Positions 26,703 through 36,561 of a stretch of DNA of 64,000 bases are shown here, piece by piece. The position numbers and the translations under genes are program-made. The notes beneath the pieces were generated by a model. It saw nothing but the letters and a program-made list of their open reading frames with translations. It was not told the origin of the DNA and did no database searches. Position 1 is the first letter of the stretch, and each line of letters begins with the position of its first letter. The stretch comes from Sphingopyxis sp. Root154 (GTDB lineage Bacteria > Pseudomonadota > Alphaproteobacteria > Sphingomonadales > Sphingomonadaceae): contig NZ_LMGI01000002.1 in the NCBI RefSeq assembly GCF_001427105.1, positions 1,096,824 to 1,160,823 of the forward strand, given 5' to 3'.

Positions 26703-28685
26703 ATGACCGATACCACCGCGAACACACCCAACGATCCCGCCGGCCCCTGGGCAATCCCCGTGCGCCGGCCGCTGCCGGGCGAGGAAAAGCCCAAATCGAC
26801 CACCAGCTTTCCGCGTAAGGTCTGGCACCTGCTCGTCGGGATCAAGGACGCGCTCGCGCTGATCTTCCTGCTGCTCTTCTTCGTTGCCTTGTTCGGCCTG
26901 CTTTCGGGCCGCCCCAATACCGGGCTGCCGGTCAGCCAGGGCGCCCTGCTGATCGAACTCGACGGCATCGTTAGCGAACAGCCTTCGGAAGTCGACCCGC
27001 TCGCCGCGCTGTCGGGCGGCGCGCAGCTCAAGGAAATCCGCGTGCGCGACGTCGTCCACGCGCTGGAGGTCGCCGCCGACGACAAGCGGGTGACCTCGGT
27101 CGTGCTCGACCTCGACCGCTTCCTCGGCGGCGGACAGGTGTCGCTCGCCGAAATCGGCGCCGCGGTCGACAAGGTGCGCGCGAAGGAAAAGCCCGTGCTC
27201 GCCTTCGCCACCGCCTACACGACCGACAGCTATCAGGTCGCGGCGCACGCGAGCGAAATCTGGGCCGACGGCATCGGCGGCGTCGCGATCGCCGGACCGG
27301 GCGGATCGCGCCTCTATTACAAGGGGTTGATGGACCGGCTCGGCGTTACCGCGCATATCTACCGCGTCGGCACCTTCAAAAGCGCGGTCGAACCCTTCCT
27401 GCGCACTGACCAGTCGCCCGAAGCGAAGGAAGCCGACCTCGCTTATGCCAGCGTGCTGTGGGAAAACTGGCTGACCGACGTCAAAAAGGCGCGCCCGGCG
27501 GCGAATCTCGACGCCTTTATCGCCGATACCGCAGGTGCGGTGCGCGCGGCGGGCAACGATCTGTCGAAGGCGTCGGTCGATGCGGGTCTTGTTGATAAGG
27601 TCGGCAGCCGCATGGCGTTCAACCGCCGCGTCGCCGAGCTCAGCGGCGCGGCCGACGACAGCAAGCCGTGGGAATATAACGCAATCCCGCTCGAAAACTG
27701 GGTCGCCGCCAATCCGCCCGCAACGAACGGCAGCGTGATCGCGGTCGTTCCCGTCGTCGGCGAAATCGTCGATGGCGAAGCGCCGAGCGGCGTCGCGGGC
27801 GGCGAAACCATCGCGAAGCATATCCTCGACGCCGCGACCGACAGCAGCGTGAAGGCGATCGTCCTCCGCGTCGATTCGCCCGGCGGGTCGGTGCTGGCGT
27901 CTGAAGAAATCCGGCAGGCGCTGCTCGCCGCGAAGGCGAAGAAGCTGCCGATCGTCGTCTCGATGGCGAATGTCGCGGCGTCGGGCGGCTATTGGGTATC
28001 GACCCCTGCCGACCGCATCTTTGCCGAGCCCGAGACGATCACCGGATCGATCGGTGTGTTCGGCATTCTGCCGAGCTTCGATCAGGCGCTCGCGAAGATC
28101 GGGGTCAACGCCGACGGCATCGCGACGACGCCGCTGTCGGGCCAGCCCGACGTGTTCGGCGGGGTGAACGACGAGTTCAACGCGCTGGCGCAGGCGAGCG
28201 TCGAGGACATCTATGGCCGCTTCACCGGCCTTGTCGCGAAAAGCCGCAAACAACCGATCGAGAAAGTCCGCACGATCGCCGAAGGGCGCGTGTGGGCGGG
28301 CGGCACTGCGCGCCAGATCGGCCTCGTCGACCAGTTCGGCGGCCTGCCCGACGCGCTGAAAGCTGCGGCGAAGCTCGCGAAGGTCGACGGGGATTTCCAC
28401 GCCAAATATTTCGAGGACGAGCCGAGCGAGTTTTCGAAGATGCTTGCAAGCTGGTCGGGCGCCGAAAAGGAAAGTGCGGCATTGCCGCGCGGCTGGTTCG
28501 GCATCGCGGCGATGAACCGCCAGCTGACCGAACGGCGGCTGATACAGGATCTGACGATGCTGACGCAGGCCGGGTCGGTGCAGGCGTCGTGTCTCGACTG
28601 CCGCGCCTATCTGCCCGCGGTGCCACGGCCGGGCCAGGCCGAAGCTAAGGGCTTCTTTGCGACGATCGCGCTGTTGTTGAAATAA
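26703..28685 (+). CDS. sppA: Signal peptide peptidase SppA, 67-kDa type
   Basis: A 660-residue inner-membrane serine protease that degrades signal peptides left in the membrane. A single membrane helix lies near residues 52-75 (ALALIFLLLFFVALFGLL), followed by two tandem S49 domains. The catalytic dyad is placed at K226 (GTFKSAVEPFLR) and S427 (NVAASGGYWVS), a spacing equal to that of the E. coli enzyme (209/409) within one residue. Start is ATG 26703. A hairpin separates it from the convergent hydrolase gene. Confidence 0.95.
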   Translation: MTDTTANTPNDPAGPWAIPVRRPLPGEEKPKSTTSFPRKVWHLLVGIKDALALIFLLLFFVALFGLLSGRPNTGLPVSQGALLIELDGIVSEQPSEVDPLAALSGGAQLKEIRVRDVVHALEVAADDKRVTSVVLDLDRFLGGGQVSLAEIGAAVDKVRAKEKPVLAFATAYTTDSYQVAAHASEIWADGIGGVAIAGPGGSRLYYKGLMDRLGVTAHIYRVGTFKSAVEPFLRTDQSPEAKEADLAYASVLWENWLTDVKKARPAANLDAFIADTAGAVRAAGNDLSKASVDAGLVDKVGSRMAFNRRVAELSGAADDSKPWEYNAIPLENWVAANPPATNGSVIAVVPVVGEIVDGEAPSGVAGGETIAKHILDAATDSSVKAIVLRVDSPGGSVLASEEIRQALLAAKAKKLPIVVSMANVAASGGYWVSTPADRIFAEPETITGSIGVFGILPSFDQALAKIGVNADGIATTPLSGQPDVFGGVNDEFNALAQASVEDIYGRFTGLVAKSRKQPIEKVRTIAEGRVWAGGTARQIGLVDQFGGLPDALKAAAKLAKVDGDFHAKYFEDEPSEFSKMLASWSGAEKESAALPRGWFGIAAMNRQLTERRLIQDLTMLTQAGSVQASCLDCRAYLPAVPRPGQAEAKGFFATIALLLK

Positions 28686-28692
28686 GGATCCT

Positions 28693-28712
28693 CTCTCCCG
28701 CAAGCGGGAGAG
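28693..28712. terminator. Convergent terminator hairpin
   Basis: CTCTCCCGC (28693-28701), loop AA, and GCGGGAGAG (28704-28712) form a perfect 9-bp stem in the 33 bases between the sppA stop and the stop of the convergent hydrolase gene. The core matches the hairpin at 17396-17421. Confidence 0.6.
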
Positions 28713-28718
28713 GAGAGC

Positions 28719-29621
28719 TTACGCCGGGACGGCAACCTGTTTTGCGTGCTCGGCAATTGCATCGGCCATCGTGTCGACCAGCCCGAGCGGCAGGTCGTGG
28801 CCCATACCGGGAATCGTCAGCAGTTGCGCGCCCGCGATATTCTCGGCCGTATCGCGCCCGCCGGGGAGCGGCACCAGAGGGTCGTCCTCGCCATGGATGA
28901 CGAGCGTCGGCGCCTTCACCGATTTAAGCAATTCCCGCCGGTCGCCATCGGCAACGATGGCCGCCATCTGGCGCGCGACACCCTGCGGATACCAGCCGCG
29001 TTCGAAGTCGGCGCGAACACGGCGCTGCAGCCGATCTTCGGCGGACGGATAGCCGGGACTGCCGATCACGCGCGCGGCATTGACCGAATAAGCGATCAGC
29101 GCCTCCTTGTCGCCGTTCATCGGGCGGTTCGCGAGCACCTGCATCGCCTCCTTCCGCGCGCGCGGCAGGCGGCGGTTGCCCGTCGTCGACATCACCGACG
29201 TCAGCGACAGTACATGTTCGGGATAGCGCGCGGCGATATGCTGCGCGATCATCCCGCCCATCGACACACCGACGACATGCGCGCGTTCGATGCCCAGATG
29301 GTCGAGCAGGCCGATGCCGTCGGCTGCCATATCGGCAAGCGTGTATGCTGGCCGGATCGGCAGCCCGATCACCGATTTGACGATCATCCATTTGACGTTC
29401 GGCACCCCTGCCGCCTCGAAGCGAGTCGACAGGCCAACGTCGCGATTGTCGTAACGGATCGTGCGAAAACCCCGTTCGTTCAGCGCATCGACGAACTCGT
29501 CGGGCCACAGCGTCAATTGCCCGCCCAGCCCCATCACCAGCAATACGACCGGTGCGTTCTTCGGCCCCTTGTCCTCATAAGTGATGCTGATGCCGTTAAC
29601 GGCCGCCTGTTCTGTCTGCAT
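28719..29621 (-). CDS. Alpha/beta hydrolase
   Basis: A 300-residue alpha/beta-hydrolase-fold enzyme. The nucleophile elbow GVSMGG holds the serine, the oxyanion-side motif is VMGLGGQLTLWPDEF, and the acid and histidine lie in HGEDDPLVPL and PGMGHDLPLGL. The block RTIRYDNRDVGLSTRF is typical of the group annotated as aclacinomycin methylesterase or epoxide hydrolase-like. The substrate is unknown. Start is ATG 29621. The DUF2236 gene lies 25 bases upstream in the same direction, so the two may form an operon. Confidence 0.9.
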   Translation of the reverse strand: MQTEQAAVNGISITYEDKGPKNAPVVLLVMGLGGQLTLWPDEFVDALNERGFRTIRYDNRDVGLSTRFEAAGVPNVKWMIVKSVIGLPIRPAYTLADMAADGIGLLDHLGIERAHVVGVSMGGMIAQHIAARYPEHVLSLTSVMSTTGNRRLPRARKEAMQVLANRPMNGDKEALIAYSVNAARVIGSPGYPSAEDRLQRRVRADFERGWYPQGVARQMAAIVADGDRRELLKSVKAPTLVIHGEDDPLVPLPGGRDTAENIAGAQLLTIPGMGHDLPLGLVDTMADAIAEHAKQVAVPA

Positions 29622-29646
29622 GAAAATCCCTTGGCTGGAGAACGGA

Positions 29647-30975
29647 TCAACCCGCCGTGGCGGGTTTGTAATTGGCGGCGTTCGAGGTGAATTCGGCGCG
29701 CCCATAATCGTCGAGCTGGCGCTCGATCCGGCGCACGAGGCGGTGGTCGGCAAGATGACGGATCACGGGCAGGCGCGAGGCGACGCGGTACGCCGCCATG
29801 CGCCCCGCAATCCCGAGCATCGTCGCACCATAGATGAGATGATCGCGGCGGTTTACGGGCACGCCGACATTCGCCGCGCGTTCCTCGTCGCCGGCAAGGA
29901 AGGCCTTCACGAAGAAGACGCGGCTGACCGAATATTCGAGGCGGCGTTTGACCTGCCCCTTGGGCGACATGTCTTTCGACAGTTCGGCGTCCATCGTCGC
30001 GCGGAGCAGCCCGCCACAGACCACGTCGTCATATTCGTAGCGGAGCGTCGCGCTGCGCGTGCGCCAGATGCGGACGATCTCCTGCGGCGTGTCGGCGAGC
30101 AGATCCTCGGGCAGCCCGAGCAGGTAGCAGCGATAGCGCGCCAGCTCGACGCGCGCGCGTTCGAGCCGGGTGAAACTCGTGCGGCCCTTCGCAAGCACCT
30201 CCTGCGACAGAAAATAGACGGGGATCAGCCCCGCGGGCATCTGGTCGAGCTGCGGGATCGGCATGCCATAGGTTTCGGTGTCCCACATGCCCGGCCGCGA
30301 CAGCACGTTGACGCGCACCATCGAGTGCATCAGCCGCACCATCGCCGCGGCCTTGAAGCCGGGCCCGAAGCGATCGAGCGCGCCGGGGAGCGCGGTGGTG
30401 GCAAAGAAGGTCGCGGTTTCCTTCACCCGCCGCGCCGCGGTCGCCTGACCGAGCGTTCCGGTCAGCGCCATCGGCAGCGCCGAATATTTGTTGAGGAAAG
30501 TCGCGATGAACGCCCCGCGGATCAGGAAGGGCGACAGGTTCGCGGTGGCGTTGCGTTCATAGGCAGCGCCTTCTTCGACCAATGTCATGTCGAGCCAGTC
30601 GGGCTTCTGCTCCATCTCGCGGATCAGCGCCGCGAGCTCGGGCGGCGCGTCTTCCACCGCATCGATGCCCCTGTCGCATGCCTCGATCAGCATCGCGACG
30701 GTCTGCTGGAACCCAAGGCGCGGCATCAGCGCGGCATAGGCGTCGCCCGTGCGGTCGCCGAGCATCGTATATTCGCGAATGCGGCCGAGCAGGTCGGGGT
30801 CATCGAGATAGGCGGCCCGGTCGATGCTGCGGACGCGACTGAGTTCGCTCACCGCGTCGGCCTCAGGCGCCCAGCGCTCGGGCGCCTTGTCGAAATCGAA
30901 ACGGCCGAACAGGTCGGGCAAGGCGTCGGCCTGGTCCCGCACGCGGCGGGCAATGGTGCTGACATCACTGTTCAT
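29647..30975 (-). CDS. DUF2236 / MpaB-family oxygenase-like protein
   Basis: A 442-residue protein of the DUF2236 family, which includes latex-clearing protein and the fungal MpaB oxygenase. The segment FKAAAMVRLMHSMVRVNVLS carries the His-Ser pair expected near the heme in this family, and PFLIRGAFIATFLNKYSALPMALTGTL and VYFLSQEVLAKGR are further blocks. Lcp is a heme b oxygenase, so heme binding is a reasonable guess but unproven here. It lies 25 bases upstream of the alpha/beta hydrolase. Confidence 0.82.
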   Translation of the reverse strand: MNSDVSTIARRVRDQADALPDLFGRFDFDKAPERWAPEADAVSELSRVRSIDRAAYLDDPDLLGRIREYTMLGDRTGDAYAALMPRLGFQQTVAMLIEACDRGIDAVEDAPPELAALIREMEQKPDWLDMTLVEEGAAYERNATANLSPFLIRGAFIATFLNKYSALPMALTGTLGQATAARRVKETATFFATTALPGALDRFGPGFKAAAMVRLMHSMVRVNVLSRPGMWDTETYGMPIPQLDQMPAGLIPVYFLSQEVLAKGRTSFTRLERARVELARYRCYLLGLPEDLLADTPQEIVRIWRTRSATLRYEYDDVVCGGLLRATMDAELSKDMSPKGQVKRRLEYSVSRVFFVKAFLAGDEERAANVGVPVNRRDHLIYGATMLGIAGRMAAYRVASRLPVIRHLADHRLVRRIERQLDDYGRAEFTSNAANYKPATAG

Positions 30976-31011
30976 AAGGCGAAACTGACAGAGTTTCGCG
31001 ATTTGGCAAGC

Positions 31012-31632
31012 CTATCCGCTTTTGGGACCGCGGTAGGTGGGGAGCGCGAGCGACCAGTGGATCGCCGCGCCGCGCAGGATGAAGCCCGCGACCGCGCCCG
31101 CAACGGCCGCAATGGGCGTCCCCGTCCCCAGCCATTGCAGGAGCAGGAACAATCCCGACGCCAGCGCCGCCGCGGTCACATAGACTTCGGGCCGCATGAT
31201 GATCGACGGCACACCCGCCAGGATGTCGCGGATCGTACCGCCGACGCAGCCGGTGATCACCCCCATCATCAGCGCGGGCACGGGCGGCACGCCCCACGCC
31301 AGCGCCTTGGCCGTGCCGAACACCGCATAGGCGGCGAGCCCCACCGCATCGGCCCATTCGAGCAACTGCCCTTGCCACCAGCGTTCGGGGGTGAGCCAGA
31401 CGACCATCGCAATCGCGATACACACCGCCGCGATCGCGCCATCCTGCACCCAGAACACCGGTGCGCCGATCAGCAGGTCGCGCACGCTGCCCCCGCCGAC
31501 ACCCGTGACCAGCGCAAAGAAGGCGGCGGTCACCAGCGTCTGGCGCAGCCGTACCGCCATCAGCGCACCCGACAGCGCGAAGACACCGATACCGACGAGG
31601 TCGAGCAGGCGGACGAGGGTTTGTGTATCCAT
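31012..31632 (-). CDS. Trimeric intracellular cation channel (TRIC / UPF0126) family protein
   Basis: A 206-residue membrane protein with seven hydrophobic segments in two inverted-repeat halves. Each half carries the conserved turn GVGGGSVRDLL or GCVGGTIRDIL. Bacterial TRIC proteins form trimeric potassium-permeable channels. ATG 31632 fits the start of the first helix (MDTQTLVRLLDLVGIGVFALSGALMA). It is divergent from the GFA gene with only 53 bases between, so promoters must be compact. Confidence 0.92.
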   Translation of the reverse strand: MDTQTLVRLLDLVGIGVFALSGALMAVRLRQTLVTAAFFALVTGVGGGSVRDLLIGAPVFWVQDGAIAAVCIAIAMVVWLTPERWWQGQLLEWADAVGLAAYAVFGTAKALAWGVPPVPALMMGVITGCVGGTIRDILAGVPSIIMRPEVYVTAAALASGLFLLLQWLGTGTPIAAVAGAVAGFILRGAAIHWSLALPTYRGPKSG

Positions 31633-31685
31633 CGCGCGCCGGGCTATCATCGCGCGCGATACGGCACAATGGAGAGGAGGCGGCC

Positions 31686-32147
31686 ATGGAAGGCAGATGC
31701 ACTTGCGGCGCAGTTCGCTACCGGCTGACATCGGCACCGATGATCGTCCATTGCTGCCATTGCCGCTGGTGCCAGCGCGAGACCGGCAGCGCCTTCGTGA
31801 TCAACGCCGTGATCGAAAGCGACCGCGTCGAAGCCAAAGGGACGCTCGATTACATAATGACACCGTCGGAAAGCGGCCGGGGGCAGGAGATCGTCCGCTG
31901 TCCGACCTGCCGGATTGCGCTGTGGAGCCATTATCCCAGCGCGGGCCGTCGCTCTTCCTTCGTCCGTGTCGGCACGCTCGACGAACCGGACCGATGTCCG
32001 CCCGATGTTCATATCTTCACACGCAGCAAACAGCCATGGGTCGTCCTGCCCAACGACGCAAAGGTCTTTACGGATTTCTACCCGTCACCCGGCGGCGTGT
32101 GGAGCAAAGAAGCACAGCGCCGATGGCAGGCGATGATGGCCAGCTGA
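31686..32147 (+). CDS. GFA/CENP-V-domain zinc protein
   Basis: A 153-residue GFA-family protein. The zinc ligands appear as CTCGAVRY, HCCHCRWCQRETGSAF and RCPTC. Family members include the glutathione-dependent formaldehyde-activating enzyme, but most paralogues have unknown substrates and no adhC/frmA gene is near. The ATG at 31686 follows GGAGAGGAGG, one of the strongest ribosome-binding sites in the window. It runs convergent to the M20 amidohydrolase with only 5 bases between stops. Confidence 0.9.
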   Translation: MEGRCTCGAVRYRLTSAPMIVHCCHCRWCQRETGSAFVINAVIESDRVEAKGTLDYIMTPSESGRGQEIVRCPTCRIALWSHYPSAGRRSSFVRVGTLDEPDRCPPDVHIFTRSKQPWVVLPNDAKVFTDFYPSPGGVWSKEAQRRWQAMMAS

Positions 32148-32152
32148 AAGCC

Positions 32153-33489
32153 CTATTTGGCGTCGGGGCGCACGCCGCCGATGACCGATAAGACGATCGC
32201 GGCGACGGCGTTCCGGATCACCGGCTCGGCCTTGGGCGCGAAAAAGGGCGAATGGTTCGTCGGCACCGGCTGGCCCTTCGCCTTCAGGTCGGCGAGCACC
32301 GCCGGATCGTAACCGCCAATCGCGAAATAGAGCGACGGGATGCCCGCATCGACGAACTCCGAATAATCCTCGCTCGCCGATACCGGCGCGGCGCTCGCCG
32401 GCGCGAAGAACAGGCGTTCGCCGAACACCGGCTTCAATGTTGCAAAGCCGTTCGCCGCCATCGATTCATTGTTCACGAGGCTCGCGGTGCCGGTCAGATA
32501 GGTGATCGTCGGTTCGGGCGCGTTGCCCATCATCGCCGCCGCCTTCGCGGAACGCTCGGCGCCCGACCGCAGCAGCTGGCGCACCTCGGGGGTCAGCGAG
32601 CGGATGTTGACCTTCACCTCGGCGCTGTCGGGAATGATGTTGGGCGCACTGCCCGCATTGATCGCGCCGATCGTCAGCACGCCAAAGGCATTGGGATCCT
32701 TCTCGCGGCTGATCACCGTCTGCACGTCGGTAACGAAGCGCGCCGCGATCGGGATCGGGTCGAGCGCCATCGAGGCATCGAACCGTGCCCGCCCCGGCCG
32801 TGGAAGGTGATCGAGTAGCTGTCCGACGCCGAGAAGGCGGTTCCCGCCTTGATCGCGACCGTCCCCGTCGGGCCGTTCAGCACATGCGCCGCGAAGCCGT
32901 AATCGGGCTTCGGAAAGCGCGTCAGCAGCCCGTCGTCGAGCATCGCTTTCGCGCCCTTCAAAATCTCTTCGGCGGGCTGGCCGATCAGCACCACCGTGCC
33001 CGACCAGCTGTCGCGCATCGCGGCAAGCCCCTGCGCGACGCCAACGAGATAGGCGACATGCGTGTCGTGCCCGCACGCGTGCATGACGGGCACATCCTTG
33101 CCCTCATAGGTCGCGCGCGCCTTGCTCGACCAGGCGAGCCCTGTCTTTTCCTCCATCGGCAGCGCGTCCATGTCGGCGCGAATGAGGATCGTCGGGCCCT
33201 CGCCATTCTTGAGCACGCCGACGACGCCGGTGCCGCCAACCTTCTCGGTCACGGTGAAACCCGCCTTGCGGAGATGCTGCGCGAGGATGCCCGCGGTGCG
33301 CACCTCCTGCAGCCCGAGTTCGGGATTCTGATGCAGATCCTTGTACAGCGCGTCGAGCGCCGGATAATTCTTGTCGAGCAGCGCGGTCAGCCGCGCGTTC
33401 GCCGCGACAAGATCGGGTGCCGCCTGCGCGCCGGTCGCAGTGAGGGAGAGAGCCAGCAAAGCCCCTGCCCAGAGCCAATGCTTCGCCAT
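32153..33489 (-). pseudogene. M20 amidohydrolase/peptidase disrupted by a one-base frameshift
   Basis: Two overlapping frames together give one M20-family amidohydrolase of about 445 residues. The N-terminal part starts at ATG 33489 with a signal peptide (LTATGAQAAP), and has the metal-binding ILIRADMDALPM, HACGHDTHVAYL and PAEEILKGAKAML. It runs in frame to RGGHGSMP, then the homology moves to another frame at MALDPIPIAARFVTDVQTV. The break is at 32771-32772: two bases stand where a codon is expected (MP-x-MALDP). The remainder is intact to the stop at 32153. Either a real mutation or a sequencing error. If real, the dimerisation domain is lost and the first frame ends at 32713. Confidence 0.85.
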
Positions 33490-33512
33490 GTTCTCTCCCC
33501 CATTTATCCGTC

Positions 33513-34910
<1,398 letters not shown>

Positions 34911-34960
34911 GTTCAATCTACCTCAATTTTCTGCCTGGCACCGTCAACGAGCGAATCCGC

Positions 34961-35278
34961 TCAAACGGGCAGCCCGGATTTCGCGGCGCATTGTTTCATA
35001 ACCGGCGCCGCCATTTCGGGCGACAGGCCGATCAGGTCCGATGCGCTATATTTCTTGATCAATTCGTCGGCCGTGCATTTGCACACCTTGGCGGTCAGGT
35101 CAGCCGGCGCCCCGCTACCCTCGGCCGCCGTGCGGCACGTCTCGCCGAAGCTTTCGACGAAGCTGGCCTTGAGCCCGTCCTCGAACCCTTTCTGCATGCG
35201 GCTTTCGCCCTCGCTGCAACCCGTAAGGGCAGCGGCGACGGCGAAGGCCAGAATCGGTCGGGCAGAGAGGAGGATCAT
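34961..35278 (-). CDS. Small cysteine-containing lipoprotein inside the 2-oxoglutarate dehydrogenase operon
   Basis: A 105-residue predicted lipoprotein. The signal sequence ends with the lipobox LTGC (C21), after which the mature protein is short, helical and has four further cysteines: one in FGETCRTAA, a CxC pair in AKVCKCTADELIKKYS, and one in VMKQCAAKSG. The spacing suggests two disulfides in a helical hairpin in the periplasm. The KYSASDLIGLSPEM segment resembles other small proteobacterial lipoproteins of unknown function. It starts 4 bases after the odhB stop and is followed by lpdA after 50 bases, so it is transcribed with cytosolic TCA genes although it should be exported. I do not recognise a function. 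Confidence 0.7.
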   Translation of the reverse strand: MILLSARPILAFAVAAALTGCSEGESRMQKGFEDGLKASFVESFGETCRTAAEGSGAPADLTAKVCKCTADELIKKYSASDLIGLSPEMAAPVMKQCAAKSGLPV

Positions 35279-35282
35279 CGGA

Positions 35283-36542
35283 TCAAAGATCGATCAGCAG
35301 ACGCGTCGGATCCTCGATCGCTTCCTTGATCGTCTTGAGGAAAGTCACCGCTTCGCGGCCGTCGATCAGGCGGTGGTCATAGCTCATCGCGAGATACATC
35401 ATCGGACGGATCACGATCTCGCCGTTGCGGACGACCGGGCGATCCTCGATGCGATGGAGGCCAAGCACCGCCGACTGCGGCGGGTTGATGATCGGGGTGG
35501 ACATCAGACCGCCGAACACGCCGCCATTCGAGATGGTGAAAGTGCCACCGGTCATGTCGTCGATCGTCAGCGTGCCGTCCTTGGCGCGCTTGCCGAGGTC
35601 AGCGATCGCCTTTTCGATGTCGGCGAACGACAGGCTGTCGGCGTTGCGCACGACGGGAACGACGAGGCCGTTCGGCGCGCTGACCGCGACCGACACGTCG
35701 AGATAGTCGTGATAGACGATTTCGTCGCCGTCGATCCGCGCGTTCACCGCGGGGATATCATGCGCGGCGAGCGCCACTGCCTTGGTAAAGAAGCTCATGA
35801 AGCCGAGGCGGACGCCATGCTTCTTTTCAAAGCTTTCGCGATATTTGTCGCGCGTCGCCATCACCGCCGACATGTCGACATCGTTGAACGTCGTCAGCAT
35901 CGCGGCGGTGTCCTGCGCCGCCTTCAGCCGCTTCGCGATCGTCTGGCGCATGCGCGTCATCTTCACGCGCTCTTCATGGCGGCCCGGCGCACCGCTGGCG
36001 ACGGGCGCGGCGGCAGCAGCCGCCGGAGCGGGAGCGGCAGCCGGCGCGTTGTTGGCGGCGGCAAGCACATCTTCCTTGGTCAGACGGCCATCCTTTCCGC
36101 TGCCCTGGATCTTCGTCGGGTCCACGCCATGCTCGAGCACGAGGCGGCGCACCGCGGGCGACATGGTCGTGACGGTGTCGACGCCATCGGCGGCCGGAGC
36201 TGCGGTTGCGGCGGGCGCGGGAGCAGCAGCTTCGGCCTTGGCAGCCGGTGCCGGAGCAGGAGCAGGAGCGGCAGCGGCAGCGGCAGGCGCCGGGGCAGCG
36301 GCACCGCCCGCTTCGATCGTCGCGATTGCCGCGCCGACATTGACCGTATCGCCGACCGCGGCGAGCTGCTGGCCCATCACGCCTGCGACGGGCGACGGCA
36401 CTTCGACCGCGACCTTATCGGTCTCGAGGCTCGCAATCGGCTCGTCGAGCGCAACGGCTTCGCCAGGCTTTTTCAGCCATTCGCCGATCGTCGCTTCGGT
36501 GACGCTTTCGCCCAGCGTGGGGACTTTGACTTCGGTGCTCAT
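35283..36542 (-). CDS. odhB: Dihydrolipoyllysine-residue succinyltransferase (2-oxoglutarate dehydrogenase E2)
   Basis: A 419-residue E2 subunit transferring succinyl groups to CoA (also called sucB). One lipoyl domain carries the lipoylated lysine K43 ([13 protein letters not shown]). A long flexible Ala/Pro linker covers residues about 80-125. The E3-binding domain is [32 protein letters not shown], and the catalytic domain ends with [21 protein letters not shown] holding the active histidine. Start is ATG 36542, 19 bases after the sucA stop. Confidence 0.97.
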   Translation of the reverse strand: MSTEVKVPTLGESVTEATIGEWLKKPGEAVALDEPIASLETDKVAVEVPSPVAGVMGQQLAAVGDTVNVGAAIATIEAGGAAAPAPAAAAAAPAPAPAPAAKAEAAAPAPAATAAPAADGVDTVTTMSPAVRRLVLEHGVDPTKIQGSGKDGRLTKEDVLAAANNAPAAAPAPAAAAAAPVASGAPGRHEERVKMTRMRQTIAKRLKAAQDTAAMLTTFNDVDMSAVMATRDKYRESFEKKHGVRLGFMSFFTKAVALAAHDIPAVNARIDGDEIVYHDYLDVSVAVSAPNGLVVPVVRNADSLSFADIEKAIADLGKRAKDGTLTIDDMTGGTFTISNGGVFGGLMSTPIINPPQSAVLGLHRIEDRPVVRNGEIVIRPMMYLAMSYDHRLIDGREAVTFLKTIKEAIEDPTRLLIDL

Positions 36543-36561
36543 AGGTGCAGTTCCTTGGGGC

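Noticed and set aside
25659..28703. A 1014-codon open frame on the minus strand opposite proB's end, the epimerase-like gene and sppA
   Set aside because: It is a GC-bias artefact: the amino acid make-up is Arg/Ala/Asp-rich without family motifs, while the plus-strand genes are well supported.
29581..31728. A 715-codon plus-strand frame opposite the DUF2236 and TRIC genes
   Set aside because: Antisense shadow with Arg/His-rich composition.
36230..36300. Ala/Pro repeat tract that looks like a DNA tandem repeat
   Set aside because: It encodes the normal flexible linker of the E2 protein; irregular GCN/CCN codons show no exact tandem unit.
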